Shown here piece after piece: positions 1 through 12,700 of a stretch of 64,000 nucleotides of DNA. Below the pieces are notes generated by a model that saw nothing but the letters and a program-made list of their open reading frames with translations, searched no databases and was not told where the DNA came from. Numbering within the stretch: the stretch's first letter is position 1; the number at the start of each line of letters is the position of its first letter. This DNA is from Gonapodya sp. JEL0774 (Eukaryota > Monoblepharomycota > Monoblepharidomycetes > Monoblepharidales > Gonapodyaceae): NCBI GenBank assembly GCA_027604505.1, contig JADIIX010000068.1:52262-116261 (forward strand). The letters run 5' to 3'. The translations under genes were made by a program, and so were the position numbers.

Positions 1-864
1 TCTCAGATGAGGACCATGTTGTCGTGTATGATTCTGTGGGCATGTTTTCTTCGCCGCGAGTGTGGTGGATGCTAAAGGTGGGTTTCGCAGGAGTTGGCAT
101 ATGCACCCGCGATGGCCTCGTTTTATCTCATGGAGATTCAAACTCATCGCTCTGGTAGGTGTTTGGGCACGATAAGGTATCGGTTCTTGATGGAGGCTTA
201 CCTAAATGGGTGAAGGAGGGGCGACCTGTCATTGACAAGGACACTAAAATCACAGTGAGTGCTCAATCATCTGGACGACTTCCAAGTGGATCTCATCTTA
301 TTTTATTATCATAGCCCAAATTCTACAAAGCGCACAAGCCCAACCCCAACATCTATGTCAACTACGAGACGATCCTCTCCGCTATCGCCAATCCCGAAAA
401 CGCCCCGCAAATCATCGATGCCCGGCCCCCATCCCGATTCAACGGACAGGCCCTCGAACCCCGAATCGGACTCCCCAGTGGTCACATCCCCAACTCGTTG
501 AACGTTCCCAACACAGATCTGGTGGATGCCGCTACGGGAACGCTCTTGTCCAAGGAGAAGTTGGCGGAACTGTTCAAGAGTAAAGGGGTGGATTTGGAAA
601 AACCTATCATCACTACGTGTGGTGAGTTGGCTTTAGGGGAGAACATATGAGGCCGATCGGCCCCGGGTCACAAGTTGTTCACCAAATCCCACCGCCCATT
701 CAGGTTCTGGTGTTACCGCGTGCTCCCTGCTCTTCGCCCTCGATCGCATCGGTGCGAAGAAAGTAAGCGTGTACGATGGTTCGTGGTCAGAATTTGCAGC
801 TAGGGCGGATCAAGATGGCGTGAAGATTTTTGGCCGTGGTCCTGTTCGCACGTCGTACGAGTAA
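1..864 (+). CDS. 3-mercaptopyruvate/thiosulfate sulfurtransferase, 5' partial
   Basis: The C-terminal part of a two-domain rhodanese; the window edge removes the start. Exons read as 1-77, 159-254, 315-621 and 704-864, all with GT-AG introns, ending in TAA at 862-864. The visible protein starts inside the first rhodanese domain (VVYDSVGMFSSPRVWW, then FGHDKVSVLDGGLPKW). It continues into a complete second domain (QIIDARPPSRFNG, then GLPSGHIPNSLNVP). The active-site loop reads CGSGVTAC; the CG[S/T]GVTA form is the mercaptopyruvate-sulfurtransferase type, so the first Cys should carry the persulfide. Known role of the family: sulfur transfer from 3-mercaptopyruvate or thiosulfate to thiols or cyanide. 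The next gene is a close paralogue, so this is one half of a tandem duplication. The family is clear; the true substrate is inferred. Confidence 0.9.
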
Positions 865-1041
865 ACAGGGGATTCCGTTTACTGTGTTTTGGTAGCATTT
901 GAGATACATATATATAGCATTTGTATGGATTGTCAATGACTAGCAAATTTCTGGCGCCATATATCTTCCACCATTTTGATTCCGTGTGCCCAGTGTCCAC
1001 ACATAAAATGCCTGTGAAAATTCATCCCCAGACTTACATCA

Positions 1042-2439
1042 ATGTCAACAGTGAGAGATACCACAATGTCACCCTTTAGCGATTCATTCGTGGCGTTCTG
1101 ATCGCCCCCCTTGTGAAAAAGCCCGATCTGGTTACAGTCTCCTGGCTGAACGAGCACAAGGATCAGGTCGTGATCCTTGACGGAACCTACCATTCTTTGC
1201 TGAGAGATGCAGAAGCGGAATTTAAGCAATCGCACATCAAGGTGAGAGGGGGGTTGGATGCTGATGGTTTTCGCTGGGGATGTGATGGTCGACGTGACAT
1301 TGGCGATTGCGTTGTCAAAGAACGCACGGTTTTTCAACATCGACGAAGTCAAAGACAGAGCGAATCCATTTCCTCACATGGTCCCCGACGCTCAAGTATT
1401 CTCGCAGGATGTCTGTGAGTTTGCTGTCGATGAGGTTCGGGCCTGTATTCCCCGACCGAGCTTACACCCTCACCACACACACACATCAAGCCGCACTCGG
1501 GATCTCAAACTCAGACCACATTGTAGTGTATGATACCTATGGGATTCTCACCTCGCCTCGAGTGTGGTGGCTTTTTAAGATTTTCGGGCACGAAAAGGTC
1601 TCGGTGTTGGACGGCGGCTTGCCAGGATGGATCCAGGCAGGGCTTCCGGTGACGGCAGAGGTCGACGAAATAAAAGTGTGTGAACGGATTTCTGAAATCT
1701 TCGAAAGGGATGTGATGATTTGTAGATGTTGATGGTGTGGTTTTGATAGCCCAGTACCTTCGTTGCAAAAACGCCCGACGCGGGGAGGGTCATCAAGGTG
1801 CAGTGACCCATACACCAGACCAATTTCGTGCAGTGTTCGCCATTACTGACCTTCCGCGTCTCGTTTTCTATTTTGAAAGTACCCAACCGTTCTCTCCTAC
1901 GTTTCGAACCCCGAATCCGCACCACAACTCGTTGACGCTCGACCAACAACTCGCTTCCATGGCGAATCATTGGAGCCTCGCGTGGGCATTCCTTCCGGCC
2001 ATATTCCGACATCCCTCAACACCCCGCTGGTTTCAGTTGTCGATCAAGAAACAGGAAAATTGCATTCACCTACCAAGCTCAAAGAAATATTTGAGTCCAG
2101 TGGGGTTGATTTGAAGAAACCTATCGTGGCTACATGTGGTGCGTTGATATGTTTCTGGCGTGTTTTGTGAATAATCTAGTCAGACCTTCGGCATGCCATT
2201 GCAGGATCCGGAGTGACTGCGTGTGGTCTCGTCTTGGCGCTTGACCTTCTTGGAGTGAAGGATGTTCCTGTTTATGATGGTTCGTGGATCACACTCTATG
2301 TCTTGTGGACGTTGATTATATATATTTCACATATTTATCAAACTCAGGCTCATTCACTGAATATGTCACGCGTGCGGAAGCTGATGGCTTTCAAATCGCC
2401 AAAAAAGGGCCAGTGCGGCAGTCTGTACATGATAAATAG
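1042..2439 (+). CDS. 3-mercaptopyruvate/thiosulfate sulfurtransferase, tandem paralogue
   Basis: A complete two-domain rhodanese. Proposed exons: 1042-1050 (ATG-TCA-ACA), 1122-1241, 1321-1414, 1491-1675, 1750-1797, 1880-2138, 2205 to about 2277, and a last exon ending in TAG at 2437-2439. The first exon is only nine bases. It was chosen because no in-frame ATG precedes PDLVTVSWLNEHKDQVV, and a GTGAGA donor, CTGAT branch point and AG acceptor fit. The N-terminal domain (ILDGTYH, FFNIDEVKDR, then HIVVYDTYGILTSPRVWW) leads to a C-terminal domain (LVDARPTTRFHG). The active-site loop CGSGVTAC is restored by splicing inside the Gly codon, exactly as in the upstream copy. The last intron boundary near 2277 is uncertain: an unusual GTTCGT donor gives YDGSFTEYV, where the paralogue has YDGSWSEFA. 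The conserved intron position and sequence mark a local duplication. Confidence 0.85.
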
Positions 2440-2750
2440 AACGTAATATGTAAATGTAAATGAGCAACCCAATTGTGGTGAGGCAAAGCATAAAATACAT
2501 GAGGCAGATAAGGTTTTATGAAAAATTTGCGTCATATCAGCGTCACATGACCCAAACCCTCGGGACCCTTCCACCCAACAGACCGAGTACCGCCCCACCC
2601 CCCACCCCCCCCCTCTCCCCCCTCTCCATCTGTCGGCGTCGTGCGACCTGTACAAAGGCACGCTCAGCTTTCTCTTTGAGACCGGAGACGATTGGCTCGC
2701 TGACGGAGCAGAGACACATCAAAGCGCAAGCGCAAATTTGAATCCATCGA

Positions 2751-5744
2751 ATGGCAATCCACCCTTCGTTGGATCAAAATGGCGTCCCTGCATCACTCAT
2801 GATCGTCGGAGGCTTCACTGTACTATTTTCTTTCGTGTCCATGATTGTCAAGGAACGGCTGTTCATCTCCCAACCTCTCCTTGCGACCGCTTGCGGCATC
2901 ATTTTCGGACCCTTGGCTCTCAACGTCTGGAACCCATTCTCGTGGAGTGATGGAGCGTGGCTGACTGTGGTGCGGCAATTTGGAGCGTGCATCCTCGCTA
3001 TTCAGTGAGCATGGTATCGAGACGGATTCGAAGTACCACAACTGACTCTCATCGAACCACAGAATATTCGCCAGTACCCTACCCTTCACCAAGCGCTGGT
3101 GGGAAGAAAATTGGTCCACGTTGTTCGTCATGTTGCTGCCTGTGTCGTTCTACATGTGGTTGGCGACAAGTCTCTTGGGTGAGCGCCGTGGCAAAAACGA
3201 AATCTCCAATCCTACAATGAATTAATAACCCTTGTTCTGGTTCACAAGTCTGGGGCATTGTTGGCTGCAGCCTTGTGAACGCTCTTGCTATCGGTGCGGC
3301 ACTAACCCCCACGGAGTAAGTATTTTGGTGTGAAGCAATTCTCCCCGTTGCATTTAACAGTTCTGTGCTTGTCCCCAGTCCGATTCTGGCAAACAGCATA
3401 GTGAAAGGGAGATTCGCAGACATGCATGTGTCTAGGGCGGTTCAGGAACTTCTGTCGGTGGAAAGGTGGTTAGCCGATCCCCTGCCCTTTGCTTCCTGTT
3501 TTTGCTGAGCATTCCTCATTCACTTAGTGGTGGCAATGACGCAGTTGCAATTCCCTACTTCTCACTCGGTTTGTTCTTGGTTGAATACTACTTCACCAAG
3601 CTACCGGCGTCCGAAGTGGAAGAATTGAATCATGTGGCAGAGAAACTGAGTTTCCCGCACGAGTACTTTGAAGACCATCACTACAGCTATTCCTCCCCTA
3701 GTAACGTTGTCCTCCAGTGGTTCCTCAGCGGCATATTGTACGAGGTCATTCTGGCTGTCATTCTGGGCTTCCTGTTCGGATACGGTGCACGATGGCTCTT
3801 GGAGAAGAGCGAGGAACGAAACTGGATCGATGAAGAAAGCATGTTAGCGTTCTCTATCGCCCTGTCTCTTCTCGTCTTAGGCGTAGCTGACATACTGGGG
3901 CTCGCGAGCTTTTTCGCCGTCTTCGTGGCAGGGTTGAGCTTCGCGTGGGACGGGTACGAAAACCTTGATGAATGGCTGTGATGACTACAACACGATCTTA
4001 ACCCCTATCATGCAAAGGTGGTTTGCCGACCAAACGAAAAACACCCAACTTCAAGAAGTTATTGATATGCTCCTCTCCACGGCGTTCTTTATATACTTTG
4101 GTAAGTGCTGGTGCTCTTTTTACTGAGAGAACCAACTGAATATGCCCTGCCCTCCCAGGGACCACAATTCCATTCGCCTCATTCAATACTTCCGAGCTCC
4201 CCATCTGGCGCCTTCTTTTGCTGTCCCTTGCGCTCCTTTTCCTCCGACGTGTTCCCGCTGTGGTCGCTGCTTACCCATTACTGCGAAGGCTGAACAATCG
4301 TCACGAAGCCTACTTCGTCGGATGGTTTGCGCCGATTGGAGTTGGTGCATTGTGGTACGCTGCCTACGCGGTTGAGGCTGGCGCTGTGGATCCAGTGATG
4401 ATACCAGTAGTTTGGTGGATGGTCCTAACTTCGTTAGTTGTCCATGGGGCGAGGTACGTGAGAGATAGTAGCAGGCGAGGCCACAGTACCACCAAGCATC
4501 GACTTACCCACACATTCTCGATTCTGCTCGTTTGGTTTTGACCAACTTCAGTGTACCTTTCGTTCATCTTGTGAGTATCAAGAGCCAAATTTCTGTCGTT
4601 GCGCTTCGACCACTCCACTCTGTGTTATCCCTTTACGTAGTCGATTCTTGCAGCCAGTCGCTCTCGCGACCCTTCATTTGCCACTCCTCGTGGACCAGCG
4701 GGATGGACGGGTGGTCGACTCAACATTAGCGCTCCAATATTGGGGGCTCGTCCACCATCCCTGCACCGACCCAGCCACGATTCTTCGGGCGATGCAACAA
4801 GAGCGGCTAAAACCGACGACAGTGGCGATGGTGTCTTGGAACATAGCAAGCATGGGATCTCGCGTTTCAGTCGAGCTTCGTCTGATGCGGGCAGTGTCAT
4901 CCCGCCCTCGTTTATTGCTGACGATTTGGATGATGATGACGTGCCCCCAGAGCTGCTCGGTCATGGAATCCCATTCCCTGGTCGTGGGGATACCACCATG
5001 TCACTTTCGCTGCCTCCGCTAGGTCTCCATCGAACTTTTACAGCCGATGAAAAAAGTGTGAGAATTGATGCCGATCCGACAGCGGCGGAGCAGTATCCAC
5101 AACAGGGAGGAGTGTTTAGACCCTATGGTGGGAGGTCGATTCGGTTCGTGGATATGGAAGACGAAATACCTGACAGTCAGATTCACGGAACGGGATTACA
5201 ACTGGTTGTTAGTGGTGATGGAGGGGACGACGGAGATTTCGACGGGGATGTCTCGAGGGGTCGTGAGCGATGGTCGCGATCAAGTAGAGAGATGAGGAGA
5301 AACGACAATACTCCAACCAGGAGCCGCAATATCAGCGCATCTCGCACCGGATCGAGAAGCGTGGACAGGACAGTGGATCGGGGAACACAGTCTGGGTGGA
5401 GAGTTTTACCAGCGTTACGCAATCTCTTCCGATCCCGGACGGAGGATCTCCCCGCAACCACAGAGGGTGACGAAGAAGTACAGCCACATCTTGAAGGGAT
5501 TATGGTTGGTGGTGGTGGCGTGTCCATTGTTGGAGACGGAGATGGAGACCAGTGGAATGACTCAGCGACGAGCGGTGCAGAATCTCATCTTGGGATGGGG
5601 AGTTCCAATACTGTAGTGGACATGGGTTTTGTGAGCGGGAGTGGAAATGACTCACCGGAGATGCTTGTACCAAGCACTCCTTCAGCGCCAGCACCAACAC
5701 TACCACAGGACGACGACTGCGCTGGACAATTAAACGGCAAATGA
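2751..5744 (+). CDS. Fungal Nha1-type Na+/H+ (K+/H+) antiporter
   Basis: A plasma-membrane monovalent cation/proton antiporter of the CPA1 family. Nine exons give an uninterrupted 816-residue frame: 2751-3004, 3063-3178, 3249-3315, 3379-3465, 3528-3953, 4018-4100, 4159-4453, 4552-4570 and 4641-5744. The N-terminal half is rich in hydrophobic helices (GGFTVLFSFVSMIVKERLF, then WSTLFVMLLPVSFYMWLA). Family landmarks are PTDPILANS, the ion-site region SGGNDAVAIPYF, which corresponds to the ND motif of the family, and GWFAPIGVGALWY. The last third is a long hydrophilic, Ser/Asp-rich tail, as in yeast Nha1, where it is cytoplasmic and regulatory. The 19-base exon 8 is needed to keep frame between HGA and SRSRDPSFATPRG. 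The 311 bases upstream contain only a C-rich tract near 2590-2625. Family assignment is firm; the ion preference is not readable. Confidence 0.92.
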
Positions 5745-6257
5745 TTTTGTAATCTACATCTGTTTTGTACATATCAAAGCACACGTTAATAAGCATGGGT
5801 ATAAATTAGAGTCAAATGTAAACCACTCTGCAACACATCTTTTCTCTTTCGAATGCCCACCATTCCCCACCTGACCCAATCCGCCTTCGAGACTAAGTAG
5901 CAATTGTTAAGAGCAACGCTCAAAGAGAACAAAAGTCCATGACAGCAGTCTCCGTAGTTGGCCCGTTCGTTGGTGGAACGAACGAGACAAATACTATCAG
6001 TGGATCCCGACCATTTTATAGAAGAAACTGAATGAACTATCGATTTATCGGCCGATCTCGTCAAAAATGCAAAACCGTTGGTGTGCGGGCGAGTTCCGTC
6101 ACCTTGAGTGAGGCGTCTCAGGGGTCACAGTGACTTCTTCATTGGCTTAATTTCAAATTCTGAGGAAAAACTTCACCGCAGTGAAGCAGAAGAATGTGGT
6201 GAACAGAGAACACGCAGGCACTTAATCATTTTGACCCCAACATCAATCCCTCTACTC
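5745..6257. other. Intergenic stretch after the antiporter, no gene recognised
   Basis: No spliced or unspliced frame here resembles a known protein. It holds the antiporter 3' flank (AT-rich just after the stop) and unremarkable unique sequence up to the GC-rich repeat block. Confidence 0.5.
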
Positions 6258-6610
6258 TCCGGGCCGACGGGATGGCTCAGACGTGAGATTCCTGTTGGAT
6301 TCCGACGCTGGCAAAGAGGAGTCAGCCCTGCGATTCCAGTGAGTTGTTGCCGCTGAATCCGACCAAACCCCCCCGTCGGGAGACTCCCCGGGCCGACGGG
6401 ACGGCTCAGCCCTGCGATTCCAGTGAGTTGTTGCCGCTGAATCCGACCAAACCCCCCCGTCGGGAGACTCCCCGGGGCCGGCGGGACGGCTCAGCCCTGC
6501 GATTCCTGTTGGGTTCCAACCTCGGCAAGGAAGAAGGGCAACCCAATCCGACCAAACCCCCCCGTCGGGAGACTCCCCGGGCCGACGGGACGGCTCAGCC
6601 CTGCGATTCC
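6258..6610. repeat. GC-rich interspersed/tandem repeat with palindromic core
   Basis: Three near-identical units share the core ending GGCTCAGCCCTGCGATTCC, beginning near 6361, 6443 and 6546. A diverged partial unit lies at 6258-6300. Each full unit contains the perfect arms CCCGTCGG and CCGACGGG around a short loop, so a hairpin with an 8-bp stem is possible; the middle unit has one mismatch (GGCGGG). Between cores the spacer GTGAGTTGTTGCCGCTGAAT appears twice. Both strands are open through the block because the unit has few stops, so the overlapping frames are not taken as genes. No similarity to a named element is recognised. Confidence 0.8.
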
Positions 6611-8313
6611 CAAGTGCCGCTGGGAGCCACTGCAACCGAGATGAATGAGCAGTTCGATGAAGTTCGACCAGGCCTTGCAGCAGTACGAAAGCGATTCCAG
6701 ACACAATCAATCAGTGAATTTCCGTAAGTCGACCGTTGTTCAAAGAACATGCATAGACTTAGAAAATATGCAGAGCTTACCAGGTGTTACGATCGTGTTA
6801 GGTACTGGTATGGTTCGCAGGCACGAACATATGCATCAAGAAGACCCGACAAGGAGGGATTGTCGCAAATTAGAAGAGGACGAGCAACAGAAACAGCACA
6901 CCCGTTTCTGCTCTCATTCCCACCTGAGCGATGTTCGAGAATTACGAAGAAAGGGAACGTGCCAAATGCAGCGATAGTATACAATCAAGATGTCAGTCAA
7001 CTGCACGCGTTGCAATAGAATGGAGAGTTCCCGCTTCCAACTCCGAACATGTCCACTTCAGAGACTCACTCTTGACGCCGATACAGTTTACGAATCACAT
7101 CGCCTGCGGAACAGGGTAAGGGAAAGACGCCATAAGATACATAAGCTACTGGGTACGTTGCAATAACAAACCAGTGGATGCGTAGCAGTCCGTACGAAAT
7201 GACTCACGGGGTTCGTCTCCGGTTTCAATGGAATTCACGTTCAGTCGCTGAGAGAGGGTTGTTCAGAGAGAAAGAAGCGACAGGTCAGCGCTTCTACCGT
7301 CGACGGCAGACACTGCGCGGCTTTCTTAAAAAGTCCCTGCTCCCCGAAACACCGCCGCAAGAATGTCTCGCGCGTTCAGGCAGAGCGCCGCTGCTGCGAC
7401 TCCAGTTGCAGACCATTGACGCCAGCTCACCGTGAAAGCACGCTGGAGTTCACTCATACTCAGGCAGAGTATAGCATCGCCTGTAAATAGTCGAAAAGTT
7501 GTGCTGGAATTGTTGGAGTGAAATATTTTGGAAACGAGGAATGTTGCGACTCCTGGCCCAGTTTTGGCTCAAGTGTGGCTCAGCACGCGTGACCCTTTAG
7601 CTTTCCAGTTTCACGTTCAAAATTGCATTTTAAATTGCACAAGCGCTCGGCTGTCTAAATATCAACAGTACGTCGCTGAGCTTTATGTACTTGCGTGATT
7701 GCCGCTTTTCCCGCGGGATTCCGTGCTTTCTATGTCAGCATAACTCTTATCTCTTGTAGACAAGACACCTTGCGTTGACGCATATACTTGTTGCTTGTAC
7801 ACATGTACATTTTATACGAATGCGAAGACCTGAGCAGAGGCTGGTGCTCGTGCTTCTCATGCCTGAAATTGTGGGCACGGGTGTTAGAAGAGTTTTCCGT
7901 ATCGAATTTGGTGACTGTAAATGAAGGGAACGTTCATCAGTGACAGAAACAAAGTAGCCCTCACACTACTGTTTTAGTACCGATTTCGGACCGAACAGAA
8001 CCCCGTTTGAAGATGCCCTAGGTTCGTGGATTTCGTCCGCAAGACAGAATATGACCTCTCCCGCTTGCATCCCAGTTTGTTCACATGTCTGCTGTCGTGG
8101 AAAGAGATCAGTGAGTCCCGGAAAGGATCGAGAACAATTCAGCTGGCAGGCGTACGCACACCTAGGTTTCGCCACAATTCACAGGTTTGGTGGGAGGGAT
8201 TTGCACAAATTGAATGCTGAGGTATAGTTCAAAGCTCTTTCAGAGCATGAGGCTAAGTGCACCCACCACTCGGATTATTTTGGCCGACTCACCTGCCGTT
8301 CAACCACCACCAG
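6611..8313. other. Long intergenic region, no gene recognised
   Basis: About 1.7 kb without a convincing coding frame. Short frames near 6749-7018 and 7178-7435 on the plus strand are basic and low in family-like motifs. Neither has plausible splice partners or a recognisable domain. It may be the promoter region of the hydrolase at 8314 plus decayed repeat sequence. Confidence 0.4.
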
Positions 8314-9608
8314 ATGGGCAAACCAAGCGAAACTGAAATTCAAGTTGGCGGGTGAGGCAAAACGAAGGACGTGCGTCTCCTCTGTCTTAAGGTCTCCTTA
8401 TCTTCGGTCTGGGTGTTCAAGACTCGCAGTCAGCGTTTTCGGGCTCAAGGAGTTGCAAGATTTGAAATCAAGACGCATAATCGCAGTGATTGTCTGCCAC
8501 GGGCGAACGCAGAACAAAGATGCCGTACGGTTCCTCTGCCAGCAGCTCGCGGCACCCAGCAATCGGAATGTTGCATGCCTTGCCGTGTCTTTCGACCAAC
8601 GAAACCACGGAACGAGGTACGTGAAACCCATATTTGGTTGACAAAACGCACTCACTGAGAGCTTTTTGCACCATTGATTGTATTCAGGCTTCTGAACAAT
8701 GATAGAAACGGGGATTGGCGGGCTGGCAATGATTCGCATGCACTCGACATGTTTTCGATTCGTACGTACCGACAACAAAATTCTGTTCATTTCCTGCTCG
8801 TTGGTTCTCATCCATTGTTTCTTCAGAGTACGGTACGGCGTGCGATGTCTCCAACCTCATCGACGTTCTACCTGCTTTCCTTCGACTGACAATTGATGAC
8901 TGGGGTATTATGGGAGTGAGTCTTGGTGGACACGCGTCCTTTTTGTCGTTGGTACGAGGTGAGATGAGGATATCGCGAGCCGTCACAAAATTTTCTCCGT
9001 AATTCTACGCAATTCCATCAATCCATCCACAACACAGACGAGCGAATCAGTGTTGCCGTCCCGATAATTGGATGCGCAGATTACGAGACGCTCATGACAG
9101 GACGCGCCGCCGGCTTAAAGCCTGAACATATTTCCCGAGTCCCCTCTGCTGCAACCTTCAAATCCCCCCAGTTTCTCGATATGCTTCGGCGCCTTGACCC
9201 CGTTCACAACCTCCACAAGTTGGCGGGTCGAGACGGGAAGCCACGGCCGGTGTGTTTCGTGGTGGGCGGGAAGGACCGGCTGGTGCCGTGGAAAACTTCC
9301 CAAAAGTGGCTAGACGGGGCAAAGGAGGTGTACCATGGGGACTTTGCGGACAGGTTTACAGTGAGTCTCGCGTGAATAAGAAAATCGTAGTACCAACTCT
9401 GACACTAGTAAATAATAACCCAGTTCCACATCGAAGCCGATGCCGGCCACGTGAGTACTGAATGACATCGCTACGTTAAATCAAAGTTGACAAACCTATG
9501 TCGATCATGTTCGTGTTAAACTTCTAGGAGGTCACACCTAACATGGCTCGAGTAGCTACAGAATTTGTATGGAAGTTTCTCCCACCCGCGTCAGAGGCAA
9601 AACTCTAG
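8314..9608 (+). CDS. Alpha/beta hydrolase, serine esterase-like
   Basis: Seven exons (8314-8351, 8422-8616, 8688-8761, 8827-8958, 9038-9360, 9424-9450, 9528-9608) give exactly 290 codons including TAG. The start MGKPSETEIQVGG is the first ATG in frame; its exon joins to LAVSVFGLKEL. The fold shows strand 3 IIAVIVCHGRTQNKDA, FDQRNHGTR, a nucleophile elbow GVSLGGHA (GxSxG), an acid strand VGGKDRLVPW and a C-terminal histidine in DAGHEVTPN. A complete Ser-Asp-His triad is therefore visible. Similar small hydrolases exist in many fungi, usually uncharacterised. No signal peptide or membrane segment is seen, so it is probably cytosolic. The substrate is unknown. The exon carrying the catalytic His region is only 27 bases, flanked by two normal introns. 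Confidence 0.85.
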
Positions 9609-9759
9609 TTTGTCTTGTAGTGCAATTGTATTTCAAAACTGTTCATACGACTCGATCCAAAACAAGCCTTTAAATAGATTCATCGCATTACATGCTACCT
9701 GGAGAAACAGAATCGGAGGTATCCAAGTGTACGTAAAACGTCGGAGTTGAGCTTGGATA

Positions 9760-12700
9760 TCACTCAGGATCCCCCGTCGCCAACCTCGCAAGCTCCATCG
9801 TCTTGGATTCTTTTGCTGTCATGTTCTCACCACTGTGTGCGAGGACAGCAACGCTCACACTCGTTGCCCTCGGTTTCTGAACACCCGGAGCAAGAGAGGA
9901 ATTGCTCAAGTCTGTCCAGCTCGGGGCACGGTCCTTGATCGGCAATCGAGGAACCTGCATGCTTCCCTGTCGAGCGCGGAAGGGTGCTGCACCTCCAGAG
10001 CTGCTTTCGGTCCGGCTCCGCTGCCGGCCCCCAAAAACAGAGGGGGGTTGCTCGCAATTCTCTGCAATCGATGGAGCTGTTCCGCAAGTAGCTCCACCTG
10101 CCGCGGCTGCTTTCATCTTATCAGACGCAGGGGCAAGGCTTGGCAGGCGTGAGAGTGGTACCCGGGATGCTTCATCAGGACTCACGCCAGCGCATGGAGT
10201 GTCCTGGGTCAAAGGTGTGGGCACAGCTGCAGCAAGAGGTCGCTTCTCCAAGACTTCAGGAGCGACGGTATCTCCTTCACCCTCTTCCCCGTCGCTTTGC
10301 CCGAGATCCAAAAGATTTATCCCTCCATTGTCCTCGCCGTCCCCATGCTCGTCAACGACATCCAAAACTCCAGGCATCGCTTTGCTGATAAGTGGATTCG
10401 TCATTGCTCGTTGCTTTATGGCCTTCACTGGAACTGCGGTGGATGAAGAACCTCCCATATTTGCGGATGTCTTCTCACTCTCACTCCCCATCGATGTCAT
10501 AGCTTTTCGCAAAAATGATTGTTTTCTGCCTAGATTTGTTGGTCCATTGTCCCCTGTAATCACAGCTACCATTTTATCCACGACGGAATCTCTCCTTCGT
10601 TCGAGCGGTGGTTTTGGATTTTCCGAAGTTGATGCAGACTTTGCAGAAGAGCTCTTTTCGGAGGCGAGCGACGACACAAGTTTCTCCACAAAAGAGGGTC
10701 TCCGTGCCGGGAGGGCGAGTGTCGTGAAGGTATCTGGTGGAGAGTCTGCTTCGGTCGCAGTGACGGAGATCAGTTTGCTGCCGACAGGAGACCCGGAGAG
10801 TGCACCCTTTGGTGTGGGATAAGGTAATAATTAATGTACGTCAGAGCAGATGTATGACTATCAAAAGCGCGCACTCAGGAACTAACCTGCGCTGTCGTCG
10901 CCACGTTTGAAACATGTGTTGCTTCAGTTATTCCGTCAGGTTCAGCCGCGGCGGCTTGACTCAGAGGTGATCGCCTGCCCTCAAAGTGGGGAAGAGCAAT
11001 ATCACTTGGCGGTACAACGCCCTGTCAGAGGTAAACTTCTCAGAATTATCGATCAAGAGTTCACGATGTCTTTGATGTAAAACGAACCTCTTTGAAGCCT
11101 TTCCAGCTCTTCACAGCCTCCGCAAACTCTCTCTCATGTGCTCGGGCCAAATCCGGTTCTTCCTCGGCTTCCAGTTTTTCCAACTCCGTGTTCATATCCT
11201 TTAACCACTTGAGGTACGCAGGAGGGCAGTATTTAACAATCCATGGGTGGTCCAGAGCCTTTAAAACGTGAAACGCGCTCTCAATGAACAAGCAGGATCC
11301 TCGCAAAAAGTCACCCTCATACCTGCTTCGCGGTTAATCTTTTCTCAGGCTCATACGCCATAAGTGCTCGAATCAAGTCCTTCGCAAGATCGGAGATATT
11401 ATCCCAGGCAGGCGATGGGAAGTCGAAATTTCCCTTCTTGACCCTTTCATCAATATCAAGAGGAGACGCACTATAGAACGGGTTAAATCCACACAAAAGA
11501 GTGTATACTACGACAAAATAGATGAATATCACTTTGGGCGAGGTTGCGACTTGGCGGATTGCTCACTAATCTCGCCCGTCGTCCACATATCGAAGGGTGG
11601 GCCCAAGTAGGGGGTCTTCTTCACAACTGTCGTGGTTCAGATTAGCTGAGAGCGTACGTTAGGTCAGGTTTTAAACAACAATTCTTACCCTCTGGCGGCT
11701 GATAGTATTGTGTCCCTACGCGATAGGTTGTCAAAAGCTGAGATTCAGTGTCCACAACTTTGGATATGCCCTGCGAGAGAAACCATTGAATTCTTGCTCA
11801 ATCGCTGCGGTGAGGCTCTGGAAACCCACGAAATCAACGATTACAAGAGGACTATTGAAAGCATCCTCCTTGAATAACAGATTCGCTGTCTAAATGGAAC
11901 GTGAAGGGTATTCCCGTGTGAGGCTGTGTCATCGCTTTTCGCAAATTTACCTTGACGATCTTACTTTCAGGTCCCGATGGACAATGTGATGGTCATGGCT
12001 GGAAATGCAACTTCGGCATGACAGCAATCCCAGGGGCAGAAGACACCAAATTAACAATCTCACAGAAATGCTACTGCGTTTAGCAAGGTGGCAGACACAA
12101 CTGAGCAAATGTCGCAGAAGAGGAGATGTTGATAGGCGGTGAAGAAACTACTCGTTGACGCATATCAGAATCACACCTGCAGCATCACGTTCCCTGTACC
12201 AGCCCTTCGACACTATGCGCTGCAGTAGCTCTCCACCGTTAGCACTGAAAGAATTGAGCATCATTGGCCAAAATGGTGAGAGCCGCCTACTCCTCTCAAT
12301 CGCACTCACAGCTCGAAAACAAGATGCCATTGAGTCTTGGACTCAAACCAGTCTACTAGCTGCATTATAAGAAGGATTGAGCATCGACCAATATCAGAAA
12401 ATAGAACAGGGCATTTCAGAAACGTACCTCGATCAAATGGGGGTGGTAGAGTTTACTGAGAATCTGAATCTCTCGCGGAGGAGTATGCCGTGCCTCTCCT
12501 TTACCACTCTTGTACACCTCTTTGAGTGCGTATTTTTTCTTGGTTGGGACATGGACACAAAGGTAGACTGATCCCTCTGCTCCCGATCCTGGTCGATAAT
12601 GACTGATGAGCATGACTGAGATCGGAAACGCAACGTTACATCGATCACAGCTCACCAAGCATCTGCATTTTGACACTGGTTTTACGTAAAACCGGTCAAG

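Noticed and set aside
6252-6710. 152-codon minus-strand frame with internal repeats
   Set aside because: It is created by the GC-rich repeat units; the opposite strand is equally open.
9902-10822. 306-codon plus-strand frame
   Set aside because: It is antisense to the Ser-rich tail of the kinase gene, which has a consistent frame and splice sites; the plus-strand text has no domain.
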